64,000 bases of DNA, taken from contig JAWNZC010000324.1 of NCBI GenBank assembly GCA_035771165.1, positions 1,688,501 through 1,752,500 of the forward strand, in the 5' to 3' direction. Made by a program: the position numbers and the translations under genes. The notes below the pieces were generated by a model. It was not told the origin of the DNA and made no database searches. It was given only the letters and a program-made list of their open reading frames with translations. The stretch comes from Paragorgia papillata (lineage: Eukaryota > Cnidaria > Anthozoa > Scleralcyonacea > Coralliidae). Of this stretch, positions 22,173 through 35,193 are shown one piece after another. Numbering within the stretch: the stretch's first letter is position 1; every line of letters begins with the position of its first letter.

Positions 22173-23348
22173 ACATGATTAGCTTTGATAGACTTGTACG
22201 ATAAAATATCCTTAGCAATTGATCAGAAAGAGTTTGCGGTCGGCATATTTTTAGATTTGTCAAAGGTCTTTGACACTGTAGACCACCAAATTCTTTTTGA
22301 TAAACTTGCTCGCTATGGAATTCGTGGTTTAACTTTGGATTGGGTTAAAAGTTACTTTTCTAACAGAACGCAATTTGTCCAGTTCAATGATTATTGCTCG
22401 TCAGCTATTAATATATGTCGTGGGGTACCACAAGGCTCTATCCTTGGCCCACTGTTCGTCTTACTGTATATAAATGATATAAATCATGTATCAAAAATAG
22501 TAAATCTCATTTTATTTGCTGATGATACGAATATATTTTTTTCACATAAAGACCCCACGCATTTGATAAATATCTTGAATGATGAAATTGAGAAATTATG
22601 TGAATGGCTTAGAGCAAATAAGCTTTCATTGAACTTAGAAAAAACAACATTTATGGTATTTAAACCAAGGCAAAGAATATATCAACATAACTTTCAAGTA
22701 ATTATTAATAATGAATATATTGATCAGGTGAATGAAACTGTGTTTTGGGGGATAATATTAGATGAAGAATTATCTTGGAAATCACACATTTCCCATGTGG
22801 CAAACAAAATATCTAAATCTCTAGGAATAATTTTTAAAGCTAGTTTCACCCTGTTTGAAAAATCCTTACATACATTATATTATTCAATTGTTTATCCCTA
22901 TATTGAATACTGTAATGTGGTTTGGGCTTCGACTTATCAATATAATCTCTGCCGTATTACATGTATGTTACAACAAAAACGTGCAATTAGAATTTTGAAT
23001 AAATGTAAATTTGATGCACATACAGATCCTCTATTTAAGAAATGCGGTATTCTAAACGTTAACGATATTTGTTTACTACAAATGGGTCAATTTATGTATT
23101 CTTATAGAAATACTTTTTTACCAGAAAAGTTTAATAATATGTTTGTATCAAATAATCAAATTCATACTTATAATACAAGAAATGCTATGGCTATTCGAAT
23201 GCCATTGTGCAGGACAAATATCCGACAATTTTCGATAAGATTCCAAGGACCAAAGTTTTTTAATTCTTTACCTACTGATATAACTGACACATTTTCCTTC
23301 ACTTCCTTTAAGAAGAAACTGAAAATGTTCCTTTTACTAAATAATTAA
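22173..23348 (+). pseudogene. LINE reverse transcriptase, C-terminal part
   Basis: An open frame of about 390 codons (first ATG 22,185) carries the RT catalytic core. It has a DLSKVFDTVDH block (motif A; KVFD instead of the usual KAFD), GVPQGSILGP (motif B) near residue 84, and FADDTN (motif C, catalytic Asp pair) near residue 110, followed by the thumb and C-terminal tail with LNKCKFDAHTDP. RT of this group copies element RNA at nicked target DNA. The 5' half, with endonuclease, is missing and the 5' RT part is separated by the MITE, so the copy cannot move by itself even though this section is still open. Confidence 0.85.
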
Positions 23349-23656
23349 ACATATATATCAGATATAATTTACTATATCTACGACTTATTGACACATTTGA
23401 TTTCTCTTTATTTCCTTTAAAAAAACAACTGAAAACATTTATTTACCTAAATAATTATGTACATTTATTGTTCTTATATATATTTTGTAATTATAATCCG
23501 TCATGCCCTATTTATTTACTGTGAAAATTTATCCTTGACCTTGTAATTAATAAGGGAGCTTAAATTTATATAAGCCTTGTGGTTTCTTTTTAAGCTTCCT
23601 TGCCACTAATTTATCATCATACATGTATTTTATGTCTATACGTTGGTGGTAAATCA

Positions 23657-25412
23657 AATTATTAAACACATACATCATCAGCCTTGTGGATTTTCCTACG
23701 TAGTTGTTTCAGAAGTAGAAAGGTATTTGAAACCTCCGGTGGTTTATCGCGGTGAGGACGCTATCGACAAGTTTCTGGAGTGCTTGGAAACAGAGCGGCA
23801 ATATATTCAGGAGAAACTTGACTTCATCGAGCCGATCTGGATCGAGAACGAAGAAGAGCAGAAGCTTCAAGATGCTACCAATTTCCATATTTGTGAGTTG
23901 GGAGCTGATCGCGTTCGAGATCATTGTCACCTCACTGGAAAGTATCGCGGAGCCGCACATAATGACTGCAATTTGAACTATAGTTTTACCGGACGAATAC
24001 CTGTCATTCTTCACAATCTACGCGCGATCATGCAAGGGCTTGGTAAACTCAGAGATAAGAAAATTAACTGTATCTCAAACAATGCGGAAAAGTATATATC
24101 CTTCTCGATCGATAATTTGGATTTTATCGATTCGTTGGAATTTATGAATGCATCATTAGACAAGTTAGTATCTAATCTATCCAAAGACGGTGTTGACAAA
24201 TTCCCAACTGTCAAGAAACACATCGAGAACGACAAGATATCGCTACTACTGAGAAAAGGTGTCTACCCTTACGATTACATGGATTGTACGGAGAGATTTG
24301 ATGAACGATGTCCACCACAGAAAGAGTCATTTTACATTATTTAAAATGATGAACATATCTCTGATGAAGACTACGACCACGCAACAGGTGTCTTTGATTG
24401 TTTCAACTGTCAGAACATGGGTGATTATCATGATTTATATCATGTCCGATGTTCTACTCCTTGCTGATGTCTTAGAAAATGTTCGAAACGTCTGCATGAA
24501 AGCATACAACTTGGATCCCTGTCACTTTTACACAAGTCCTGGTTTGGCATGGCAAGCGTGTTTAAAAATGACCGATGTCAAACTTGAACTCTTAACCGAC
24601 CCATACATGTACTTGTTTATTGAAGAAGGCCTCCGTGGTGGAATTTCTTTGATCACAATCGTTTCAGCAAAGCCAACAACCCATACGCTCCGGACTACGA
24701 TCCCACGCAAGAAACGTCCTACGTGATGTGCCTCGACGCTAATAATTGATATGGCTGGGGTATGTCATAACCTCTGCCGACTGGCGAATTCGACTGGCTG
24801 ACAGAACAAGAAATTTCCATGCTCGACATCAGAGAAATTTCAGACGGTGACGAACAAGGCTACATTTTAGAAGTCGACCTCCGTTATCCGAAAGAGCTTC
24901 ACGATCTTCATAATGATTACCCTTCAGCACCAGATAAAATGAAGATTTCGTCAGAAATGCTATCACCTTACTGCCAACAACTGTCCAAGGATTTAAAGCT
25001 TGGCAGCGCTGCTGTACTCAAGTTAGTTCCAAACCTCCAAGACAAGACCAACTACGTCGTTCACTATCGCAATCTGAAGTAGTACTTGGGACTGGGGATG
25101 GAGCTGGCCAAGATTCACCGTGTTCTAGTGTTCAGCAGAATCCATGGCTCAAATCGTACATCGATTTCAACACTGAGAAACGGTAGCATGCAGCCAACGA
25201 CTTCGAGAAGGACTTTTTCAAACTGATGAACAACGCAGTATTTGGTAAAACCTTGCAGAATCTGCGAAAAAGAGTCAACGTGAAATTGGTTAATGACAAG
25301 ACAATGTTGTCCAAGTTAACTGCATCGCCATCTTTCGACTCATTCCGCATATTATCCGAGGATCTAGCCGCAGTGAGTATGCGAGAGGCCAAGTTGTACT
25401 TGAACCACCCAA
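23657..25412 (+). pseudogene. Decayed Polinton PolB, C-terminal part (right copy)
   Basis: This inverted counterpart of 2,000-3,720 contains the HNH/endonuclease VII-like block (VRDHCHLTGKYRGAAHND, about 23,910-23,965), the KFPTVKKH block, the PGLAW/GLRGGIS region (about 24,540-24,650), a damaged motif A (DANN followed by a stop, about 24,735), VHYRNLK, and motif B (NNAVFGKT, about 25,226-25,252). A deletion in the exonuclease region changes RGYDFHLI to RAI. Motif C and everything beyond are absent: the gene stops at 25,412 directly against an AATTA repeat, while the left copy continues a further 350 bp. Multiple frameshifts and stops. Confidence 0.87.
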
Positions 25413-25745
25413 TTAAATTAAATTAAATTAAATTAAATTAAATTAAATAGGTCTAAGTCCATACGATGACAAACGTTTTATTTTAGATAATGGGTCTGAC
25501 ACTTATGCTTATGGGAATTATAAGATAAGATAGAATAATGACAGATTAAGTTTGAGATTAGTTTTTTAAGAAATGTTTTTGTAACATAGCTAAATTACTA
25601 AATAAAGTTTCTTAATTCACACAAAGTACGAAATTATTTTAAATATTTTGTTTAAGACGGACATGATGCGAACTTAAACGTAGATGTCGGAGGTGTATGT
25701 GAGTGTTTGGGGGTGCTATAAGGGTGTTTGGGGTATCTGAGGGTG
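25413..25745. repeat. Right outer arm of the 25.7-kb inverted structure
   Basis: Starts with seven AATTA units (25,413-25,447) and then is the reverse complement of 1-300. Only short AATT-type repeat remains here, against 1.3 kb of pentamer array in the left arm. Similarity probably continues past 25,745, as base 1 is still matching. Confidence 0.85.
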
Positions 25746-26050
25746 TTTGGGGTGTTTTGGGGCTGTTTCGGGGGTGTTGGGTGTGCTTCGGCAGTGTTTT
25801 ATTGATACGGGCCATGACGGGCCGCTAGGGCGACAATGTGGCCCCCCACGGGCCACAATGTGGCCCCCGCGGGCCATATTTAGTTTTAAGTAATATTTAA
25901 AAACAGAGGTGTTTGGGGGAATGTGGGGGTATGGGAGGAGACAAATAAAACCCCAAACGTTCTCTAATTAAGAAAACTGCAAATCAGACTTGTTTCATGC
26001 AGTAAACACCAGTTTAACTGATTGATAGGGTACGTCATGATTGGGTAACA
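25746..26050. other. G-rich spacer
   Basis: Tandem GGTGTTTGGGG-like units to about 25,790, then repeated GGGCCACAATGTGGCCC palindromes (25,830-25,880). No gene. Confidence 0.6.
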
Positions 26051-26051
26051 A

Positions 26052-26175
26052 CACCGCTAAGATGCATAAATCAACATAAGACCATAAATAGCGACGTCAT
26101 GGGTGGATCTTTTGATCCACCCATGACGTCGCTATTTATGGTCTTATTTTGATTTATGCAAGCATCTTAGCGGTG
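26052..26175. mobile_element. Palindromic MITE-like hairpin, 124 bp
   Basis: Arms of about 60 bases start CACCGCTAAGATGC and meet at GGATCTTTTGATCC. The right arm has a 4-base insertion (GCAA) but is otherwise nearly perfect. Confidence 0.85.
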
Positions 26176-26190
26176 AACTCAGAACCCCTA

Positions 26191-26252
26191 TGCCCTATAG
26201 TACTATTGCCATAGTGCAAATTGCCCTATAGTACTATTGCCATAGTGCAAAT
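26191..26252. repeat. 31-bp perfect tandem duplication
   Basis: Two identical 31-bp copies starting TGCCCTATAGTACTATTGCC, at 26,191-26,221 and 26,222-26,252, next to the palindrome. Confidence 0.9.
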
Positions 26253-26874
26253 TGCCCATTCCTTATGTTCACCATATGACTGCGGGTGGGAAAGTGTTCG
26301 TATTTATCGGAATAATCGTTCACACTACGTATTGTTTCGGATTCAAAAGATTTCGGATAGAAAGTTTCTACTTTTTTTCCGGATTCGAAATCTTCAGATA
26401 CGTGACCAAACCGGGAAGTTTTTATTCCGTATTCATTCTCTTGTGTGAAGGTAAAACAAATCCGGTACAAAAACGTTTCGGCTTCGCGACAAATCCAGAA
26501 ACATTTGCTCTAGTGTAAATAAACTTTGAGAGTCTTAATACACTTTGTCAGATGTAGGTAATCAGAGAAATAATTGAACCACGTTTCACTAACCTGTGAT
26601 GAGGATAAACTGAGGGATAGGCTCTGTACTTTTTGCTGCTGATCTTCAAGCAATTTCTGCAAGAAGTCAAAATAATAAATAATACAATAAAATAATAAAC
26701 GGTTTCTCGTGTATGATAAATTACTTCTCAAATCATTAATAATTCATGATTTTACTCAAGACAACTCCATTATGACACGTGAATGGGCTTTCATGCACTG
26801 GTAAAATTCTGCACTAAGAAACACTAAAATGTTTCATTTATGTTAATTAAACAAAAAACAAAAACCAATATACA
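26253..26874. other. Unassigned region
   Basis: Overlapping short frames without protein-like pattern; nothing supported. Confidence 0.5.
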
Positions 26875-27052
26875 AGCGAGAATTCATAATAACACCGCGT
26901 TTCTTATTTATTGGTGAGCTTTCGCCCTGTGGACTCAGGCAATCGTCAGAGAAAATGCCAACATCGTGTTGGCTTCGAAAGCTTGAGTCAATAGGTCGAA
27001 AGCTAAGCAATAAATAATAAACGTGGTGTTACCACAAATTCTGGCTTGTATT
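26875..27052. mobile_element. MITE-like element, about 180 bp
   Basis: Imperfect inverted repeats (GAGAATT...AACACCGCGTTTCTTATTTATT / AATAAATAATAAACGTGGTGTT...AATTCT) enclose a core with GAGCTTTCG/CGAAAGCT symmetry. One end has a relative at about 18,365-18,410. No coding capacity. Confidence 0.7.
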
Positions 27053-27364
27053 ACCAATTGTCACCATGCAAACTTTCAAAAAATAAAAACAAGAACCATT
27101 ATATGGTTGCAAGTTATGTTTATTAACTCCCATAACGCTGGCTGATTGGCTCATTGTCTTTCATTTGGAAAGTCATTCGCCCCTCGACAAATACCGTAGT
27201 ATGTAATACCACGGCATGAGAGAAATTATAGGGCCTGTTCACATGAGGCGAGTTATCCCGGGGTAGGGTTATCCCTCCGCGTTAATTTATTTCCATCTTT
27301 ATTATATGCATGACAAAATTACTACACTCTGATTGGTTGAGAGGAGTACAATTATTTTATTAAT
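27053..27364. other. Unassigned spacer
   Basis: No gene or repeat recognised. Confidence 0.5.
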
Positions 27365-28321
27365 AGGCAATTCCCCCTATAGCAATGCATCATGGGAGTT
27401 GTGGTAGGCTTTCACTTTCGAGCGAAATGGCCGCCGCGAGGCGAGCATTTTGTCTGAAAGAGTAACTAGTTGTTTTACAATATTTCCTTTCCGCAATGAG
27501 GATTTTAGACTTCTCAATGGGACTGGGAGGGTGTAAACCACATTTTGTACAAAAGACAGCGAAATCGCAGATAAAATAAGCGAGGAAATTACTTCAGAGT
27601 GACTCGACAAGCGAATATTGATCAAATAAATACGATTCGAAGACGGTCCTTCCCGGACGTGAACAGGTGAGTAAGCAGATCGATTATAGCTCAGTATATA
27701 ATTCAGCTTTTGTGACATGTATAAGTTGTTTGTCAGTCACGATCGCTTAGTTGTTGTGCTCGGAAGTCTTTCTTCCTGGCGTATTTGCTTGTTGAAATCA
27801 ACAAGGTTGGGTGATGCACTCGACCTGTTGTTCGTAATTGCCTCTGTATTTACACAATGTTTTTTAAACTTTTTGGCGCGAAAAAACCCCTGTTTCTTGA
27901 GCAAGAGTTGAGATATTTTACAAAGACGTCAAGCGTAAATTAGTCTTGTCAGGGTTTTCGTTCGTTGTTTTCCTCTTCTGTTCCCATTGTTGTCGTCGGT
28001 TCCTATCCTCTTAGAATAACAAGTAGGTTCTAGAATTAGTGTAGGCTGTAAATATAAATTTAGGACTATAAATTTGCTAAATATTTTGAAAAACCGTCGA
28101 GTTTCTTGCCGTGTTGTGTGCAATAAACTTTTTAGTAAATATAAGAAATAATCAAATATCTAATTCTAATTTTATCAGTTAGCAATATGTAAATAATAAT
28201 AAACCATAGATAGATAGCATATTTAAACCATATTAAATACATAGTTCATTTTAAATAGTAGATAGTTTGTTAAAATGTACATATTTTTTTAAACATATTT
28301 GAATAAGTTATAAATTTTACA

Positions 28322-29760
28322 ATGGAGGATGAACCTTGTACTTCAATGGAGAGTCAGAGAGAAAAACAATTGCCAGTTCCTAGTGTAACTGAAATGTGGA
28401 CAAAGAATTTAACAGCTATCCCAGCATTTTCATACTAAAAATTGGAGGAACACCTAATCTTTACATGTGAGAAAACATCAGACCATAAGCCAGCAGAGGC
28501 CTTAAAACACAAGAAAGGTGGATATCGAAAGGTGATGACACAATTAATTTTCTTGTCCGCTGACAAGTAAGTGCTCAAATGCAAAAAAAAGAGTACCAGG
28601 TCTATGTTCACTTTGATCAAACCTCTGGGAATATTGTGTTTGCAAAATGCTACTGTCCTGCCGGAGCTGGAGGTCGCTGCAAACATGTAGCAGCCCTTTT
28701 GTTTCAGTTGTTGGACTACATTGAGCTAGGACTGACTGAGATACCTGATGACAAGACATGCACTCAGGAACTTCAGCAGTGGCATGTTCCCAAGAAATCA
28801 CAACCACAGAATGCTGTTCTTTTTGAGGATCTTATTTTCCCCCAAGACAGCTACGAGAAAGATAAACATGGCTGCAAACGCCCTATTGTGGAAGGTAAGA
28901 GGCAGATATACAGTTCTACTTCAGAAAAGGTTAGCAAAATTGACTTGGAAAAGCTTAAAATTGGTTTGGAAACAGCTGGTAGTAACTGTTCTGTGATTGG
29001 GCTTCTCACTGACAATGACTGTGTTCCATGTGAATTTGATGTTAACACACTACCATCTAGGCAGAGAATGATTAATGCAGAGGCAGAGGGAAATAAACTT
29101 CAAGCAACAAATATAAGAGAGAATAAACTGGCAAGATTGAATGAAAAACCTGATTATTCCACTGTTCCCGTGGAACCAAAATGCACAGAGTTTGTCAAAG
29201 TCAGATTACAAGTTGACTGTAAGAGTTGTGAAGAAATTGGGAAAAAAACACACGTACACAGAGTGCTTGTTTAGAATGGTATGCCCAAAGAAGATGTAGG
29301 TTGACATCATCCATATTTGGTGATGAAGTGACAGAAAACTATATACCCAAAGAGCATAATAAACAAAGTTATTAAGACATCCAACACTGCAAGAAATTCA
29401 AGTTGTTTGTGGGGAACTGAAAATGAACATAATGCTCTACTTAAGTATCATGAATATACAGTAAACAGAAGAAAAATGAGCCAGTAGAAATTTGCTATGC
29501 ATGTGGTTTAGTTGTGAATCCAAAGTGGCCATGACTTGGGTCCAGCCCTGATGCACTAATTTCTGATGCAAGTGAGGCATGTATTTATGGAGCTGTTGAG
29601 GTAAAATGTCCGGCATCCAAAGCAGACATGACTATTAATGGAAGCATGCAATGATAAATTATTTTGCTTGGAGCTTGTTAATGGCAAGCCATCTCTGAAA
29701 AAAGGGCATGTTTACTTTTTCCAGTCCCAAGGAGTTACAGTATGACAATTTGCCAGTTGA
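28322..29760 (+). pseudogene. SWIM zinc-finger / YqaJ-nuclease-like gene, left copy
   Basis: From ATG 28,322 the frame gives a conserved N-terminus (CTSMESQREKQLPVPSVTEM), a stop (TAA) at about 28,436 where the right arm has CAA, and a second stop near 28,567 shared by both arms. Then follows a long open part with a SWIM-type zinc finger (CYCPAGAGGRCKHVAAL, about 28,650-28,695; CxC...CxH). The centre (29,033-29,760) contains decayed blocks resembling a YqaJ-type nuclease domain (GLVVNPKW-like, EVKCPAS-like and LVNGKPSLKKGH). YqaJ/exonuclease-family nucleases use an Asp and Glu-x-Lys core; the EVKCP block carries the Glu-x-Lys. Such SWIM plus YqaJ proteins recur in invertebrate mobile DNA. Many stops in the distal half make it dead. 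Confidence 0.7.
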
Positions 29761-29761
29761 A

Positions 29762-30473
29762 CACATGGAACACAGTCATTGTCAGTGAGAAGCCCAATCA
29801 CAGAACAGTTACTACCAGCTGTCTCCAAACCAATTTTAAGCTTTTTCAAGTCACTTTTGCTAACCTTTTCTGAAGTAGAACTGTATATCTGCCTCTTACC
29901 TTCCACAATAGGGCGTTTGCAGCCATGTTTATCTTTCTCGTAGCTGTCTTGGGGGAAAATAAGATCCTCAAAAAGAACAGCATTCTGTGGTTGTGATTTC
30001 TTGGGAACATGCCACTGCTGAAGTTCCTGAGTGCATGTCTTGTCATCAGGTATCTCAGTCAGTCCTAGCTCAATGTAGTCCAACAACTGAAACAAAAGGG
30101 CTGCTACATGTTTGCAGCGACCTCCAGCTCCGGCAGGACAGTAGCATTTTGCAAACACAATATTCCCAGAGGTTTGATCAAAGTGAACATAGACCTGGTA
30201 CTCTTTTTTTTTGCATTTGAGCACTTACTTATCAGCGGACAAGAAAATTAATTGTGTCATCACCTTTCGATATCCACCTTTCTTGTGTTTTAAGGCCTCT
30301 GCTGGCTTATGGTCTGATGTTTTCTCACATGTAAAGATTAGGTGTTCCTCCAATTTTTGGTATGAAAATGCTGGGATAGCTGTTAAATTCTTTGTCCACA
30401 TTTCAGTTACACTAGGAACTGGCAATTGTTTTTCTCTCCGACTCTCCATTGAAGTACAAGGTTCATCCTCCAT
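29762..30473 (-). pseudogene. SWIM zinc-finger gene, truncated inverted copy
   Basis: Minus-strand copy of the first part of the gene at 28,322, starting at ATG 30,473. It lacks the first stop (CAA instead of TAA) but shares the second. The SWIM finger is intact (CYCPAGAGGRCKHVAAL, about 30,100-30,145). Differences from the left copy over about 150 shared residues are few (for example Ser for Ile and Lys for Glu near the end). It is cut at the foldback junction at 29,762, before the nuclease-like domain. Confidence 0.75.
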
Positions 30474-31435
30474 TGTAAAATTTATAACTTATTCAAATAT
30501 GTTAAAAAAAATATGTACATTTTAACAAACTATCTACTATTTAAAATGAACTATGTATTTAATATGGTTTAAATATGCTATCTATCTATCTATGGTTTAT
30601 TATTATTTACATATAGCTAACTGATAAAATTAGAATTAGATATTTGATTATTTCTTATATTTACTAAAAAGTTTATTGCACACAACACGGCAAGAAACTC
30701 GACGGTTTTTCAAAATATTTAGTAAATTTATAGTCCTAAATTTATATTTACAGCCTACACTAATTCTAGAACCTACTTGTTATTCTAAGAGGATAGGAAC
30801 CGACGACAACAATGGGAACAGAAGAGGAAAACAACGAACGAAAACCCTGACAAGACTAATTTACGCTTGACGTCTTTGTAAAATATCTCAACTGTTGCTC
30901 AAGAAACAGGGTTTTTTTCGCGCCAAAAAGTTTAAAAAACATTGTGTAAATACAGAGGCAATTACGAACAACAGGTCGAGTGCATCACCCAACCTTGTCC
31001 TTGTTGATTTCAACAAGCCAATACGCCAGGAAGAAAGACTTCTGAGCACAACAACTAAGCGATCGTGACTGACAAACAACTTATACATGTCACAAAAGCT
31101 GAATTATATACTGAGCTATAATCGATCTGCTTACTCACCTGTTCGCGTCCGGACCGTCTTCGAATCGTATTTATTTGATCAATATTCGCTTGTCGAGTCA
31201 CTCTGAAGTAATTTCCTCGCTTATTTTAGCTGCGATTTCGCTGTCTTTTGTACAAAATGTGGTTTACACCCTCCCAGTCCCATTTAGAAGTCTAAAATCC
31301 TCATTGCGGAAAGGAAATATTGTAAAACAACTAGTTACTCTTTCAGACAAAATGCTCGCCTCGCGGCGGCCATTTCGCTCGAAAGTGAAAGCCTGCCACA
31401 ACTCCCATGATGCATTGTTATAGGGGGAATTGCCC

Positions 31436-34392
<2,957 letters not shown>

Positions 34393-34575
34393 ACTGACCT
34401 ATATATATAACTGGACTGCGGGTGCCGGCCAAAAATGTGTCCCCATTTTCACTTTCAAAATGGCGGCATTTATGGGTCCTTCTGCTAATGGTAGCGACCA
34501 CTGACATGTACTTATCACAGGAAAAAAATAATATTTATGTAAATACAAAGCGATTTTCTTACTTTATTAATAACT

Positions 34576-34870
34576 CGTTCCTGTCCAAGGGCTTCCCCAA
34601 GAGGTGAATAAAATCGTCTGGCATTAGCCAGAATAAAATACTAAAGACCAATTCGGACAGGAAAGAGTTAGAGAGATAGTTTATAAATCGTTCCTATCCG
34701 AGGGCTTCCCCAGAGGTGAATAAAATCGTCCAGCGTCAGCCAGAATAAAATACTAAAGACCAATTCGGACAGGAAAGAGTTAGAGAGATAGTTTATAAAT
34801 CGTTCCTGTCCAAGGGCTTCCCCAGAGGTGAATAAAATCGTCTGGCGTTAGCCAGAATAAAATACTAAAC
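34576..34870. repeat. 112-bp tandem repeat, three copies
   Basis: Units start near 34,576, 34,689 and 34,801. Each begins CGTTCCTRTCC and contains the near-complement GGACAGGAAAGAG toward its end, so the unit itself has inverted ends like a MITE. A fourth, isolated copy is at 40,608-40,701. Confidence 0.9.
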
Positions 34871-35043
34871 CGGACTGACTCGGTCACGAAATTCTTTCCT
34901 CGGGCACAACAACGTTAGGATTAGTTTACATCTAAACTAAACCAATTCTTCTTTGTACATTTAGTTTATGCGAGTTTCAAAACCACAGTAAGATCCTAAT
35001 CAATCGCGTGAGCCCAGTTAACCGGGCTAGCCCAGCTCATGTA

Positions 35044-35187
<144 letters not shown>

Positions 35188-35193
35188 CATGCG
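35188..35193. repeat. Target site duplication CATGCG (left)
   Basis: The hexamer directly precedes the AG start of element B; the same hexamer follows its CT end at 40,145-40,150. Confidence 0.88.

Larger units (their letters stand above)
21596..23655 (+). mobile_element. LINE inserted in right PolB copy
   Basis: Plus-strand RT-type LINE, 5'-truncated. It begins in RT sequence (NYRPVSVLPSFSKFLERV, about 21,615-21,670), is interrupted by a MITE, continues as a long RT ORF to 23,348, and has a 3' UTR to about 23,655. PolB resumes at about 23,657. The left PolB copy lacks this insertion, so it occurred after or independently of the inverted duplication. Confidence 0.85.
27365..31435. mobile_element. 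Foldback DNA transposon with SWIM/YqaJ-like gene
   Basis: Arms 27,365-29,032 and 29,762-31,435 (about 1.67 kb each) are inverted and nearly identical. They enclose a 730-bp single-copy centre. Outer ends read RGGCAATTCCCCCTATARCA. The left arm plus centre carry one gene in plus orientation; the right arm carries an inverted copy of its first part only. The centre thus holds the unique distal part of the gene, showing that the right arm arose by inverted duplication of the left. No target duplication is clear: left flank TTAATA, right flank CATTGT. Confidence 0.85.

Noticed and set aside
26221..26518. Three overlapping ORFs with coding-like look
   Set aside because: They overlap on both strands and have no conserved pattern; likely chance frames.
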